In this document: positions 26,246 through 38,307 of the stretch, in pieces
Position numbering within the stretch: position 1 is the stretch's first letter
Layout: each line of letters starts with the position of its first letter
NCBI GenBank assembly: GCA_013397455.1
Contig: VYZB01000520.1
Coordinates: 1-64,000, forward strand
Reading direction: 5' to 3'
Origin: Crotophaga sulcirostris
Taxonomy: Eukaryota; Chordata; Aves; Cuculiformes; Crotophagidae
Length of the DNA: 64,000 nucleotides
Program-made: the position numbers and the translations under genes
The notes under the pieces: model-generated
The model's input: the letters and a program-made list of their open reading frames with translations, nothing else
What the model was told of the DNA's origin: nothing
The model's database searches: none

Positions 26246-29200
26246 CCTCACACTCCCGCCCCCAAAAAACCAGAACCCCAGACTTAACAAAAAAATAAGA
26301 TTAGCTGTACTAGAACAAAGATCAAAGCTAAGTCCATACCACTAAGTGAACTCCTATGCTAGTCATCAGCAGAATTTTAAAAAATATAAAAACATAACAA
26401 TAAGGTAAATAAAAAACAGGTTTTTTCCTATTACATTCTTCCAGCTTACAGAGGCCATTAGCGAACATTAGTGTTGTTTAAGGAAGTTTTCCTCATGTTG
26501 GAAATAAGGTTGAAGTCAGTCATCACCATACCAAACTCTGTGTCCTACTTGCCATATCTCAAAGTGGCTCCCTTCTAGTTTAGCTTCTACAACATATCTA
26601 GGATTCAGTTAGCAACAGCAATGAAGCTGTACAGAAATACTTCGCACATTGTCTGTATGCATTGCATGTGCACCTCTCTAGGATAAGCAACCGCGATGAA
26701 CTTGATTGCTGGGAAACATCTAATATGGACATAAAATACAACTGTTGCAATGGATTACACTAGGTAAAACTCAAGTCCCTTTGTCTTTTTGTTGCACCAG
26801 TCAATAAGATGTATAGATCTTTTGCATCCAGTAGCCTTCAGTGGTTTTTTTTCCCCACTTGATTCATTTCATGTAAACTCTGGGATTTACAACAGTGCTG
26901 TAAAGAGTATCATGGAATAAAGATTAATCAGAAAACTGACTTTAAAATAAATCCATAAAATCCCCAAACAAACAAGAAACTTTTATTTCTTTTTCCAGAA
27001 AAAAATATCCACGTTATACTATCACAGAAGGGTAGCTTGCTAATCAACTCTATCTTCATTTCACTCTTCTGCAAAAGGAGTCCCTTTGTTAATGCAGAGA
27101 TGGGTAATGACACCTTTGACAATATTAGTAGGACTATATTCTGCAGCAAATTATTCCTTTTTCTAGTTGACTTCATTATGGCAACTCTTTGTATTAATAT
27201 GTAAATTAGAATTTCCTGTTTGAGTTTCAGGTTATTAGTCTTGCTTTTATCACCTTTAATTATCTTAAATAATTCCTCCCCATCATATTTGTTGTCACCT
27301 ACTCAATTTTCATAGACATTTATATCCTAGTAACTAATCCATTCCTCCTCATCTACACCTTTATTCGTAGACCCCTCTTCCCTAGTACCTCTCTGTAATT
27401 CATACTAATTTTTTGTCATACTAATACCTTAGCATCCTAATAACAAATTTACTAGTCTTTTTAAAGGAAATACAGAAGCAAAGGACAACACTACAAAAAC
27501 ATTACAATCACACTGCACAAAATAAGTGTAGATAGTATTTACTATTTTGTGCAGAGATGTTTTTTAAAGAATGTTAATAATGGTTGAAACCAAAGCTCGC
27601 TAACTCTTGCACCCTCCCAGGATGGATGTAGCAATTTACTGTCAGCGAGTGGCACCTTCTGCCTTCCAGCAGGGAGCTAAGAGTCACCCCATCAAAGGGA
27701 AGGGAAATGTCCTCTTCTGGAAGACACAATGGGCCCAAACAAAGTAAGCAGAGCAGTGCTGGTGAAAGGAACAAGTTCTGTCAACAACACAATGACAGTT
27801 ATAATAAAGAAAGGTGACAAAAAAGACCTGAGGTCAACACTGAAAATCAACAAGGCAGGACTGCCAGAGAACAAGCTGGGCAGAGGTCTACTTGAAGTAT
27901 GGATCAAGTGAATACTGGGGGAAGAAGACTAAGCTGAAATGGAGCCCTCAGACCCATGGGAAGCTGTGTGGGTGCTGGTGAGGCTGTTCAGGGCCATTGG
28001 GGCCTGTAATTGCACTCAGGGCCCTGTTACTTTTTATGCTTTACATTATTCTCAACTTACATGCATATTCCCCTTCCTACTTTTTGTGCTTATGCGTTTA
28101 TGATTTGTTTTATTACAATTTCTTCTTTCATCTTTAAACATAAACATCCAAATTTTGACTGTTAGTACAAAATCCTTATATATTGGAATATATTGGTTAG
28201 TGCCTCATAAACAGTCAGACAGAAAAAAATTCTATGGCAAAAATGACTTCAAACTTGAATGCATCATCTCAAAAACTAAGCTGGTAAATTAAGGATTTTT
28301 TTAATTCATATTAAAAAACTAAAATGGAGATTAATTCCATCATTTTTTATATTAGCTGGCATTTTCATGTGGATTGGTAAACTGTTGTGTTGCCAGAGCA
28401 TGTGGCTATCCTGACACAGCAGGAGCTAAGCCATGGATCAACTGATAGGAGTTAACTCATACTCCAAAGTACCCTTGGTACCTGTCTGAAGGGCCTATAA
28501 ATACCTAAGCTTTGGCTTACAGTAGAAAGAATGTCAATGGCATGATGACCTACTAGGGAAGAAAGCAGCACAATGTCCCATTCTAAAATTCTTTTCACAG
28601 TTCAACTCAGTGATGGGAAGGATTTCTTCATATTTAAATACATAGGTAAATCTTATGAAATTTTTGCTTTGAAACAAGAGTTTGTTAAATAATACACATA
28701 TGTGTGATAACCTATAGGAGAGCACAGTTTACAAGCTTCCTAGATTCTAGGGAAAGTGGTCCTTCTTCTTTGTGCTTCTAAAATTAATGTCTATTTTCTA
28801 CTTTTATGAACTTACTACTTGCATTTTGGTGGACTTTCTAAAACGTATTTTACAAATTTTCTACATAGGCAATCTTCATTCAAGTTCCCAAAGAAGGAAT
28901 AGCTTTAACTGTGATTTATCACTAATGTTTTCAAGGCAAGTTACAGCTATTTTTGGTTTTGCAATTGTGTCGTAAATAAGACTTCACTTTTCCAACATTG
29001 TTTGTTGACCTTTAATCTAAACCTAAAGCTTCTTCTTATTAACTTCACTTAAATAATAATAGTAGAGATTAGGGACTATAGTCAATATTCCATTAAGATT
29101 AATGGATGCAATTCACATCACTACTATTATTGCTTCATTTGTTATAGAAACTCAAATTACACAGGATTCTCAAATTTCCATTCTTAGTTTAGAAATTAAC

Positions 29201-29401
29201 TGTTCAGAGAAAAAAATAATACTATGAAGTTATGCATGGAATAACTTCAATTAGAATAATTACTCAAGTAATTGTTTGGGCTGGGACCAGTGTTGTCGGG
29301 GTGGCTTCAGCAGTTCTTGGCTGAGTAACAGAATGCTTCTAGGTCAGCTCATTTTTTTCTAATCTGTGCTAGTGCTACAGGCCTTCCAACTGAACATATT
29401 G

Positions 29402-29424
29402 TATTCTATTCTGTTCTGTTCTAC
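29402..29424. repeat. Short (TTCTG)n repeat
   Basis: Two tattc words are followed by two to three ttctg words with a 5-bp period. The run is short and imperfect. Confidence 0.7.
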
Positions 29425-30702
29425 AGCTCCTGTTATGAATACTCATTTGTTCTCTCCCACACAAACTTCTGTGAGCTGGTCAAGTAACATAAAAATCAGT
29501 TCCTTTGTTTGCATTTGAGGATCTCCACACTTGACTTTGTTGCTCTGCAGTTTAAACCACCAGATGAATAATGTTTGATTAGAATATCTGATTAACTACC
29601 TCCTGTTCCTGCTTTTGTTGACACATGCTATAATCTCCAGCCACAAAGATTGGATTTTCAGTGTGTAACCACATGTATTCCACTAGGCATCTTCTTCATG
29701 CATTGACAGAAATGATCAGAATTCATAAGCTGTATTCAGGTTGATATTCCAAATTATCACTGCTGATTTGAGTATTTTTAGGTTGGGAAAGGAGTTACTA
29801 TATCAATTTAATATTTTTTCCCTACTTCTACTGGAGATACCACTTACAAACTCACTTTGAAGGATAATATCTCTGATGATAAATGTCAAAAGAATTTACA
29901 TTTCTTTAATGTACACAGTCATAAGTTTCTCATCAGTTTTGCATAGATTTAATTTCTCTCAGGAAAAATGATGTAAATTTGATTCACTGTTTGTATTGTA
30001 AATGTCTGTTCCTATCATTTTTGGATAGTGCATAACCTTTTTGATACTATCACACAATATCTTCGCAACAATAATTTAGCATTTAATCATAATTTAATTG
30101 GTTCTTTCCATTTTCCATTACAAATATTTATTTAAGGATTAAAATAACCCTAATTTGCATGAATTATCTTCATATCGGTTACTTATTGGAGTAGATAACT
30201 GACCTCATGACCAGGATGGCTAAGACTGCCTGCATAAAGTTTCTCTCCATAAACTTTTCCCAGTTTTGTTTCACTCTGAAATCCACTGTCATCCTATTCA
30301 GCATTCATGCACTGAGTATATGTTTCACCTCATGTACTGGATTTGTGTGGGAGTTCTGCAGAGGTTTCTCCTTTGAGAAGATGCCAGAAGCTTCTCCCAT
30401 GTCCAATAGAGCCAAGATAAGCCAGCTCCAAGATTGACCTGCTGCTGGCTGTGATAAACTATTTAAAAAGGGGGAAAGAATGCTGTGCAATAGCTGCCAG
30501 AAAAGAGGAGTGAGAGTATGTTAGAGAAACAACTATGTAGACACCAAGGTCAGTGAAGAAAGAGAGGGATGAGGTGCTCCAAGTGCCAGAGTAAAGATTC
30601 CTCTGCAGCCAGTGCTGAAGGTCATGGTGAAGCAGGTTGTCCCCTTCAGTCCATGGACAACCATGGTAGAGCATATATCCACCTGCAGCCCATGGAGGAC
30701 CC

Positions 30703-31040
30703 CATGCTGGAGCAGGGGTAGCCAAAAGAGGCTGTAACCCTATTGAAAGCCTGCACTGGATCAGGTTCCTGGCAGGAATTGTGACCCGATAAAGAGGAGC
30801 CCACACTGGAGCAGATTTTCTGGTAGGACTTGTGGCCCTGTGGGGGACCCATGCTAGAGCAGTCTGTTCCTGAAGGACTAATCTCCATGGAAAGGATCAC
30901 TCTCCATGGAAAGGATCACTCTCCATGGAAAGGACCTACACTGGGGCAGTTCATGAATAACTGTAGCCTGTAGAAAGGACTCATGTTAGAGAAGTTTCTG
31001 GAGGACTGTCTTCCATGGGAAGGACCCCACACTGAAGCAG
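30703..31040 (+). repeat. Imperfect 45-51 bp tandem array within the LTR
   Basis: A degenerate core resembling catgctggagcag recurs at 30,703, 30,751, 30,802, 30,850, 30,937, 30,982 and 31,028. The spacings are 48, 51, 48, 87, 45 and 46 bp. Each unit also carries words like ggacc and ggcaggactgtgacc. The 87-bp step equals one normal unit of 49 bp plus the 38 bp added by the 19-bp duplications at 30,883-30,935. Confidence 0.85.
30883..30935 (+). repeat. 19-bp tandem repeat, 2.8 copies
   Basis: The unit ctccatggaaaggatcact occurs perfectly at 30,883-30,901 and 30,902-30,920, followed by a partial third copy to 30,935. It sits inside one unit of the larger array. Perfect identity suggests it expanded more recently than the surrounding diverged units. 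Confidence 0.95.
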
Positions 31041-31380
31041 AGGAAGAGAGCAAGGAGGAAGGAGCAGCAGACATGAACTAACTGCAAGCCCCATTCCACA
31101 TCCCTTTATGCCGCTTGTTTGCAGGAGACAGAAATCAGGAGTGAAGCTGAGGATAGGAAGGAGAGAAGTGGAAAGAAATTGTTTTAAGATGTGTTTTTAT
31201 TTCTCATTATCCTAATCAAGTCGAATCTGTTTTGCCTGTGCCACTAATTGCTGAATGATCTTTCTGTCCTTATCTCAACCCATGAGCATTTTGTCGTGTT
31301 TTTCTTCCCCTGTGCACTTGAAAGCGTTGATAGAGCAGCATGAAGGGAACCTGGCATCCAGCCAAGGTCAGCTCAGCACA

Positions 31381-34300
31381 CCCCATTCTCTCTGTACACC
31401 TCCAGATTTGTTACAATCTCATGTACCTTTCTTCCACTCCACTCTCAAGGCAGTTTGATTAGCCTGTGAATAGATTAGCACGAGATTCAGTTTGCAATTC
31501 GATCTTAACTGCACAGAGCAGCTCAAAGACCCCCTAACCAGCACTGACTTATATCCAGAAATACTCATAACTCAGCACCCTGCTGTCAATACTTACCAGT
31601 CTGTGTCTGAATGTGGCTGGGTATATCTGCTTCTGCATTTCTGTCTGCAAGGTTAGCACAACCCAAGGTAGATTTGGTTTGCCTGTACACAGGTAAATAA
31701 ATGCCACTTTTTCCATTAAGCCTTTTCAGGCTGTGCAGACATAAACTTTGCTGATTCTTCCCATGTAATATCTCCCAAGGTCTCAATATTTCTCCATTCA
31801 TAATGCTGAAATCCTCATTAGCTCACTGCACTTCAATTTCCTCCTTTCTGATTTCTCTCTTATTGTGTGTTGTTAAACAAATTCAAAAGGTTTTTGAGGT
31901 TATCAAAAAGAAGTGTCATAATGGACTTCTTAGTAAGAAAAAAGTTCTACAAAATACTAATTTTCAGTTCAGTTATACCTCTTAGCAGCTTTTAGCATTG
32001 AAATCCCATTAATCTGTTTCGGTACTTAAAGGGACTGTGTGAATGAGAGCTTTGTCTGTGTCTTCACAGCAGATAGCGGAGCAGCTTCCTCTGGGTTCCT
32101 GTCTGTGCATTGGGAACAGAAGGGAGAACAGATTCCTTACCAGTGCCAGCAGTGGACTGTTTAGCCCTTCTGCTCCTGTAGCCTTGCTGTTGTGTTTTGG
32201 GACTGAGGCTGGTGGGTGAATCAGTGATCTCACTCTTTGCACAACACATAATATGGCATATCTCAACTCCAGCATTTGCTAAGGTTGCTGAAGAGATTGT
32301 CATTCCTCAGGAAGATAGTTTGCTAGCTGGCTTATTTATCAGTTTAATTGATAACTTTTTGCGTCCCTGCTTCCCACTTGCCTTCCATACGTACGTTGTG
32401 CCATCTAAATTCACTGCCTGTGTCATGTCTTCATTTGTGCTTTCAAGTTGACATTAGGAATCCCTGCCTAAATACATAATGCTATTCTATATTTCCTATT
32501 CCAAAATTTCTGGAGGCCAATTGATTTTTATTTCATTTACTTCACTGGGTGTGGCACAGGCTACATTTTTCCAGAATCCATCTAGCTATGATAAACAAGG
32601 TATGTGAGGTGTAATTAAAGAAGTGAATGGAAAGGAACCATGGGCACATATAACTGTAGTCTAATACAGCTGTCAGTGTCTCTGTCACTTTCTCTCATCC
32701 TACGACAGGTATCACGCTACATTAAGCAAGGGTAGGTCACTCTAGGTGATGAAGCCAGACATTTCACAAGAGGTGCCCAGCATCTCTGAAGTAATCTCTC
32801 ATTCAGGGAAGAATACTACAAATGGGAACTATAGAGCAAGATTGACTTCAGTGACTCTGATACAAAGGTAAAACTCTGCAGTTGTATAAATATTTTGGAT
32901 CATTTGGAAAAAGATTGGCAGCAACATTTAGAAGAGTGTCTTTCAATGTGCAATGACATTTTGGTAAATTACATTAGGACACATCAATATATAATCTAGG
33001 GCAGCTTATTACTGATGCATTTTGTTCTGAGGATATTTTAATGTCTTTTTGGTATAAAGTTTTTCTGCCTGAAGCTCTAAAAAAAAACCTCTGCAATGTC
33101 AGAAGGCAAATTTCATTTGTAAGAAGGTTGCAATAATTCTTCCTGTGAGAAATCTACTTCCTGATTTTCTGTTAATTACTTGTACAAGGACAAAAGAAAC
33201 AGATGTTTATTTGTGTTTACAACATGCAATAGTAATTCCTTGATTCCAATAGAGACCAACAACTGATGTAAAAAAGATTTTTTATTAGCTTAGTGGATAG
33301 ATCCATGCTGGAAAACAAATGCATTATAAACTAAAAACCCAGTACTGAAAGCAATGAATTTGTAATTTGGGATACTGTAATCTTCAAACTCTACAGAATA
33401 GTCTGTCCTAGTACACAAAGAATCATCAAATTTTAAAATTCAGAAGTTTTTGTCAAAATATATTTGATAAAGGTGTTGTAACTTTCTTGATTGATCATTG
33501 CCTGTAATTTTTGAAATAAAGAATCTCTTCTTGACCTATATGTACAATAATAAATAATGGATCTGAGGAATGAACTGATCATGCACTAGTTATGAGGACA
33601 GTAAGAGGCTAATCTCCCTTTCTGAATGCAAAAAATAATAGATTCAAGGACATAAAAATACCTTTTATAAATAAAATAAAATTTAAAAACTATTTAGTAT
33701 ATTTCTCCTTTATAAATCTCTTAAAAGTCAACTAGTATATGAAATTGCTATGACATAAATATTCCTTGAGAGTGAATTTTAGTGTTTTAAAGTAAAATTC
33801 AGTCTGAAAAAAAGTACAGCAAAAGTTGAGATTAAGATGACTGTGACTAAGTCATTGCTGGTTTCACTTCATCGGTCTCACCAATGTATTATTTCTATAG
33901 CCTTTACAGCATCACTATGTTCTCTGCGGGTTTTTTTGCCTAAAGCATATAACTTTCCTGCTTATTTGAGCTGGTACCATGATTTTCTCTATTTTTTGAA
34001 TATTCAACATCATCAAAATTGTAATTTTTTCCTCTACGCATAGTCTGTGATGCAAAATGTTATTCACGTAATTTGGCTTTCACAATCATATAATCAGATT
34101 AAGGATATAGCCTTTTTATGTAAAGGAATTAGCAAGTGAAATATGAATCATAAAATATACAATAAGAATGCCATTTTTGCTTCATTGCCTCTCCTATTAT
34201 AAAATCTTCTTTAGGAATCTAGAGTCCTCAGTTCTTTTCAGTTCTTTTCTCCTTTATAATGATGGGAGTGTTGAGAGTCCAAACTCATGTTGAAAGTCTT

Positions 34301-34449
34301 GATCCTGACTAAGGAGTCCCTATGCTCTAAAAGGAAAGCCTCATGGTATGGAGAAAGGCTTCACGCAAGAGTGAGAACAAGAGTTTGTTTATTTCTCTCT
34401 TAACTTGTCATTTCCCTACTTCCTATGCTCTAAGGAAAAGTACAAGGAA
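31381..34449. other. DNA between LTR and CR1, no gene recognised
   Basis: No transposon or gene was recognised. The part at about 32,010-32,320 is a little GC-richer and has overlapping open frames of 79-88 codons on both strands, none with recognisable features. Confidence 0.55.
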
Positions 34450-35575
34450 TGATCTGCAATGATTATGCACTGGTAGAGTTTGCAGTTCTGAGGGATATCA
34501 GTCAGGTGAAGAGTAATATCTGGACCAGGAATTTTAGGAAAGGAGATTTCCAGCTCTTCAAAGAGTTAGTCAATAGGACCCCCTGAGAAAATTCCCTTAG
34601 GGTCAAAGGAGAAGAAAGAGCTGGGAATTGTTTAAAGTTGTTTTCCATAGAGTGCAAGAGCTCTCAGTTCCCAGGTGTGAGGAAAGGACAACAAGACTGA
34701 CATGGTTGAGTTGAGACATGCGTGTCAAACTAAAAGGTAAGAAGGATAAACATGACTGGCAAATTAGTAACAACAGAAAAGGAGAAGGATGAGTTACTCA
34801 ACAATGTTTTTGTCTCAATCTTCATTGGCAACCTCTCTTTCCATCCTCCACCTTGAGTGGATGGACCACAAGATGGGGACTGGGGAAGCAGATTCCTTCC
34901 AACTGTAAGAGAAGATCAGTATTTTGACCACCTGAGGAACCTGAATATATGTAAGTCTATGGGACCTGACGAGATGCATCTGAGTCCTAAGGCTGATGTA
35001 GTTGCAAAGCCACTCTCCATGATATCTGAGAAGTCATGGCAATCAGATAAAGTCTCTGGTGACTGGAAAAAGGTAAACATTGCACCCATTTTTAGAAAGG
35101 GTAGAAAGGACAATCCTGCAAACCTGTGAGCCTCACCTCTGTGCCTGGGAAGATCGTGGCTTCCTAGAAGGGAAGGTAAGGCATGTAGAGGAAAGGGAGG
35201 TGATTTGAGACAGCCAGTATGGCTTCAGCAAGGCCAAGTGCCACCTGCCCAAACTAGTGACTTTCTATGGTGGAGTGACTACAGCGTTGGAAAAGGGAAG
35301 AGGTATAGATGTTGTCTACCTGGACTTTATAAGACCTTTGACACAATCCCGCACAACATCCTTTGTTATTGGAGAGTTAGGGATTTGAAGGATGGACTGT
35401 TTAATGGATGAGGAATTGTTTAGATGGTCACATCCAGAGGGTAATGTTCCACAGCTGAATAATCAGATGGAAATCATTTACAAGTGGTGTCCCTCAGGGG
35501 TCAGTATTGGAACCAATACTATTTAACACTTCCATCAATGACACAGACAGTGGGATCGAGTGCACCCTCAGCAAG

Positions 35576-35587
35576 TTTGCAGATGAC
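35576..35587 (+). other. CR1 RT catalytic motif (FADD) relic
   Basis: The codons ttt gca gat gac lie inside a 65-codon open piece (35,507-35,704) that also holds the preceding CTLSK block. Both catalytic aspartates are retained, but the frame is broken on either side. Confidence 0.9.
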
Positions 35588-36437
35588 ACAAAAGCGAGCG
35601 GTGCAGTTGACATACCTGAGGGATGGAATGTCATTCAGAGAGACCTAGACAGGTTTGAGAAGTGGGCCCATGTGAACCTCATGAGGTTCAACAAGGTCAA
35701 GTGAATGGTCCCGTATCTGGGTTAGGGCAACCCCTGGTATCAATACAAAGTAGGAGATAAAGGGGTTGAGAATAGTCCTGCAGAGAAGGACTTGGGGGTA
35801 CTGAATGAAAAGCTGAACATGAACCAACAATGTTCGCTTGCAGCCCAGAAGGCCAACCGTATCCTAGGCTGCATCAAAAGAAGTGTGGCCAGCAGGTTGT
35901 GGGATGTGGTTCTACCCCTCTACTCCTCTCTGGAGTCCTCAGCACAAGAAAGATATGGACTTGTTGGAATGGGTCCAGAGCAGGGCCATAAAAAATTACC
36001 AGAAGGTTGAAACACTCATCCTGTGAAGAAAGGCTGAAAGAGTTGGCGTTGCTTAGCTTGAAGAAGGGAAGGCTCTGAGGAGACTTTATTGCAGACTTTC
36101 AATAAAGGAAAGTGGCTTATAAGAGAGATGATGATGAACTTTTTAGCAGGGCTTGTTGGAATAGTACAAGGGGTAATTGTTTTAAACTAAAAGAGGCTAG
36201 ATTTAGACTACATAAAAGGAGGTAGTTTTTCACAATGAGGGTGATGAAACAGTAGAACAGGTTTCCCACAGAGTTGGTAGATGGCCCGTCCCTGGAAACA
36301 TTCAAGGTCAGATTGGGGACTCAGAGCAACCTTGTCTTGTTGAAGATGTCTCTTCTTATTGCTGGGGGTGGGGGAATGGTTTGGAATAAATGACCTTTAA
36401 AGGTCCCTTCTAACTCAAAAAATACTATGATTCTGGG

Positions 36438-36445
36438 ATTCTATA
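36438..36445 (+). repeat. CR1 terminal octamer
   Basis: The octamer attctata is the last of two or three degenerate copies (preceded by attctggg) that mark the 3' terminus of the CR1 copy. Confidence 0.8.
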
Positions 36446-38307
36446 CTTGTAAGCACCATTGCTGGGAGCTGGTGTTTGAGTTTCTACGTTCTCTTTCTTT
36501 CACTAGAAATGGGACAAATTTGTTTTTCTGTATGAAGAAATAGATTATCTGTTTTTAAAAAGATACAATTAAAAAAGCCCACACACGTTACACTCTAAAT
36601 TCAGTGTCTAACATATGCCATACAATTATTTAATTACTTAAATTTCTCTCTTATATTATTCTGAAACCTCTAATCAACAAGGTCATTTTTAATTACCCAT
36701 ATGCTAGAAGCTAGGAATTAACTTTTTGATCTGTCAGTTGGACATGTATTTTTGAAGAAATAGTTTATACAAAAACATTTTTCCACTAAACGTTCTGATA
36801 AGATGGGATAAGTCAAGAAAAATGTATGTCAAGCAATGCTGAAAATCACCAGGGGACGTAGCTTCTAGTCATTTTATATTTATAACAAAGTTGCTTTTCA
36901 AGCCGAGAACTAAAATTTTCTGGTAAGCTTTTTTTTTAAATATTTCTTTTATGAAAAGAAAAAATACTATAATTCTCGCAGGAATTAATAATATCTCTGG
37001 GCTTTGCTTTTTTGAAATGTATCATCTTGAGAATCTTAAAGAGGTCAGATACTGAAATTAGTTTTGTCTTCATTCACCTCATGGTGTGTGCCACCAGTCA
37101 TTGCTGACAGGCTTGGTGTTGGCGGTGGGCTTAGCATTTTGCAAAATAAGACATTGTTCAGATTAAGGTCCCAATGTGACAGTTATGAACTTCGTCAAAC
37201 TTTCTCGAAAAATTAGGTACTCTGCAACCATGTTAATTTTTAAGTTAGAATGATCGTTTCGACTGGAATGAGAAATGTTTCCTCAATATAATTACATTAT
37301 CCTGCATACTCAAAACATTTGAAAAAGACTGTGGATTGGACAAGCAAAAGCCTAAACCATCCTATGTATTGTGCAAAATGAAGAAATTAACTCTTAAACA
37401 AGACATTGTTCCTGGAAACCTCTGAGTGTAACTCCAGAACTGCTCCTTAAATCACTTTCATTTCAGTAGAAGTTGTTAGTCTTAGAGATGCTTAGCACCT
37501 TGAAGGGTATTTTAGAGGTGAATTATGCCCTTCATCCTATATTTTCCCAGCTCACAATCCTTTACAACTCACCACTAAGTGACCTTACACGATAATGATG
37601 GTTGAACTGAGTAGACATCTGCGATTTCAGAAAGTAATCACAGCTTCTGCTTTAGTGACTCCCCACTGCTTTCAACAATTTATGAACAAAAGCTGATGAT
37701 GGCTAAATAATTAATTCAGGTGAAAGAAAAAGAAATCTCTGAGTAGATTTCTTATTGTTACGAAAACAAAAATGTCACAAGAGGTGAAGTAGAAAGGAAA
37801 GTCTTCCTATTCTATTTAAATACTATACTTTCCTACTTCTGTGTAAAAGATGACAGAAAGACTTTGAAAAATAATAATGTCCTACCTTCTTTAAGCAGAT
37901 GTAGTGGGTTTTTTTTCCTACTTTTTGATCCCTTCTGCCTGAGTGAAAACCTCATCTATGCCTATCTTGGCCTAAGTATTAGCCTGAATTAATTCCTGTT
38001 TGTTCTTGTGTTTTACTTCAATTTTTTTTTATTAATTTCTTTTCTTGATATTTCCTTGGGATAATGCAACTGTTTAATAAAAGATTTCAGCTGTGGTTGT
38101 TTATAGTAGTTTATCCACTATAAACTATTGGCCGTGATTTTTTTAAAAAAACCAGCACCAATATGATCTCACTGTAATTCAAGGTATTTACAAAGTTCCT
38201 ATTTATTTCAATCGAGTTCATTATAAAAGACCCATTGGAAGAAACACGGTGTGACTTTCTTGTTTTACTCATGTAAAAATTCTATTCTATGAACTGCTCT
38301 TATTTAT
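36446..38307. other. AT-rich DNA between two CR1 copies
   Basis: No gene recognised. A 9-bp inverted repeat, gtttatagt at 38,099-38,107 and actataaac at 38,117-38,125, forms a small potential hairpin. The sequence otherwise looks unremarkable. Confidence 0.6.

Larger units (their letters stand above)
23649..30204. other. AT-rich DNA, no gene recognised
   Basis: About 6.5 kb with no recognised gene or transposon. It contains an (AACAA)n microsatellite near 26.2 kb, a short TTCTG repeat at 29,402-29,424, a 12-bp palindrome acacatatgtgt at 28,694-28,705, and a moderately GC-richer stretch at about 27,590-28,025. The longest open frames are on the minus strand at 25,594-25,953 (119 codons) and the plus strand at 24,718-25,050 (110 codons). 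I recognise no domain in either, and such lengths are expected by chance in this composition. Confidence 0.55.
30205..31380 (+). mobile_element. Avian LTR-type repeat with internal tandem array
   Basis: The segment matches a widespread avian repeat that I take to be an ERV-derived LTR. Successive diagnostic blocks on the plus strand are tcccatgtccaatagagcc, ctgtgataaactatttaaaaa, gacaccaaggtcagtgaag, gagatgaggtgctcc-like sequence, a series of 'ca-ctggagcag' repeats, then cttatctcaacccatgag and a 3' end near ctggcatccagcc ending caca at 31,380. The left boundary is uncertain and could be several hundred bases off. No retroviral genes are present on either side, so it would be a solo LTR. Open frames inside it (for example 30,459-30,806 minus, 115 codons) follow the array and are not genes. 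The family name needs a repeat-library search. Confidence 0.75.
34450..36445 (+). mobile_element. CR1 LINE, about 2 kb, 5'-truncated with 3' end
   Basis: This is the longest continuous CR1 copy here. It starts in the end of the endonuclease/linker region (YALVEFAVLRDISQVKS, FQLFKELVN) and runs through the pre-RT segment and the RT. It includes YKTFDTIPHNIL at 35,327-35,362 and FADD at 35,576-35,587. It then passes through the C-terminal region to a 3' tail ending in octamers attctggg and attctata at 36,430-36,445. The ORF2 frame is interrupted by many stops and frameshifts, including one in the YLDF block near 35,325, so it is a dead copy. The 3' untranslated tail is of the same type as that of the copy at 63,362, with cctggaaacattcaaggtcag, and unlike that of the copies ending at 154 and 39,785. 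Confidence 0.95.

Noticed and set aside
30459..30806. 115-codon open frame on the minus strand with a Trp/Gly/Leu-rich repeat
   Set aside because: It is antisense to the tandem array in the LTR and its repetitive look comes from that array.
35507..35704. Possible active reverse transcriptase because FADD is intact
   Set aside because: The open piece is only 65 codons. The surrounding ORF2 is broken by stops and frameshifts and lacks the endonuclease and ORF1.
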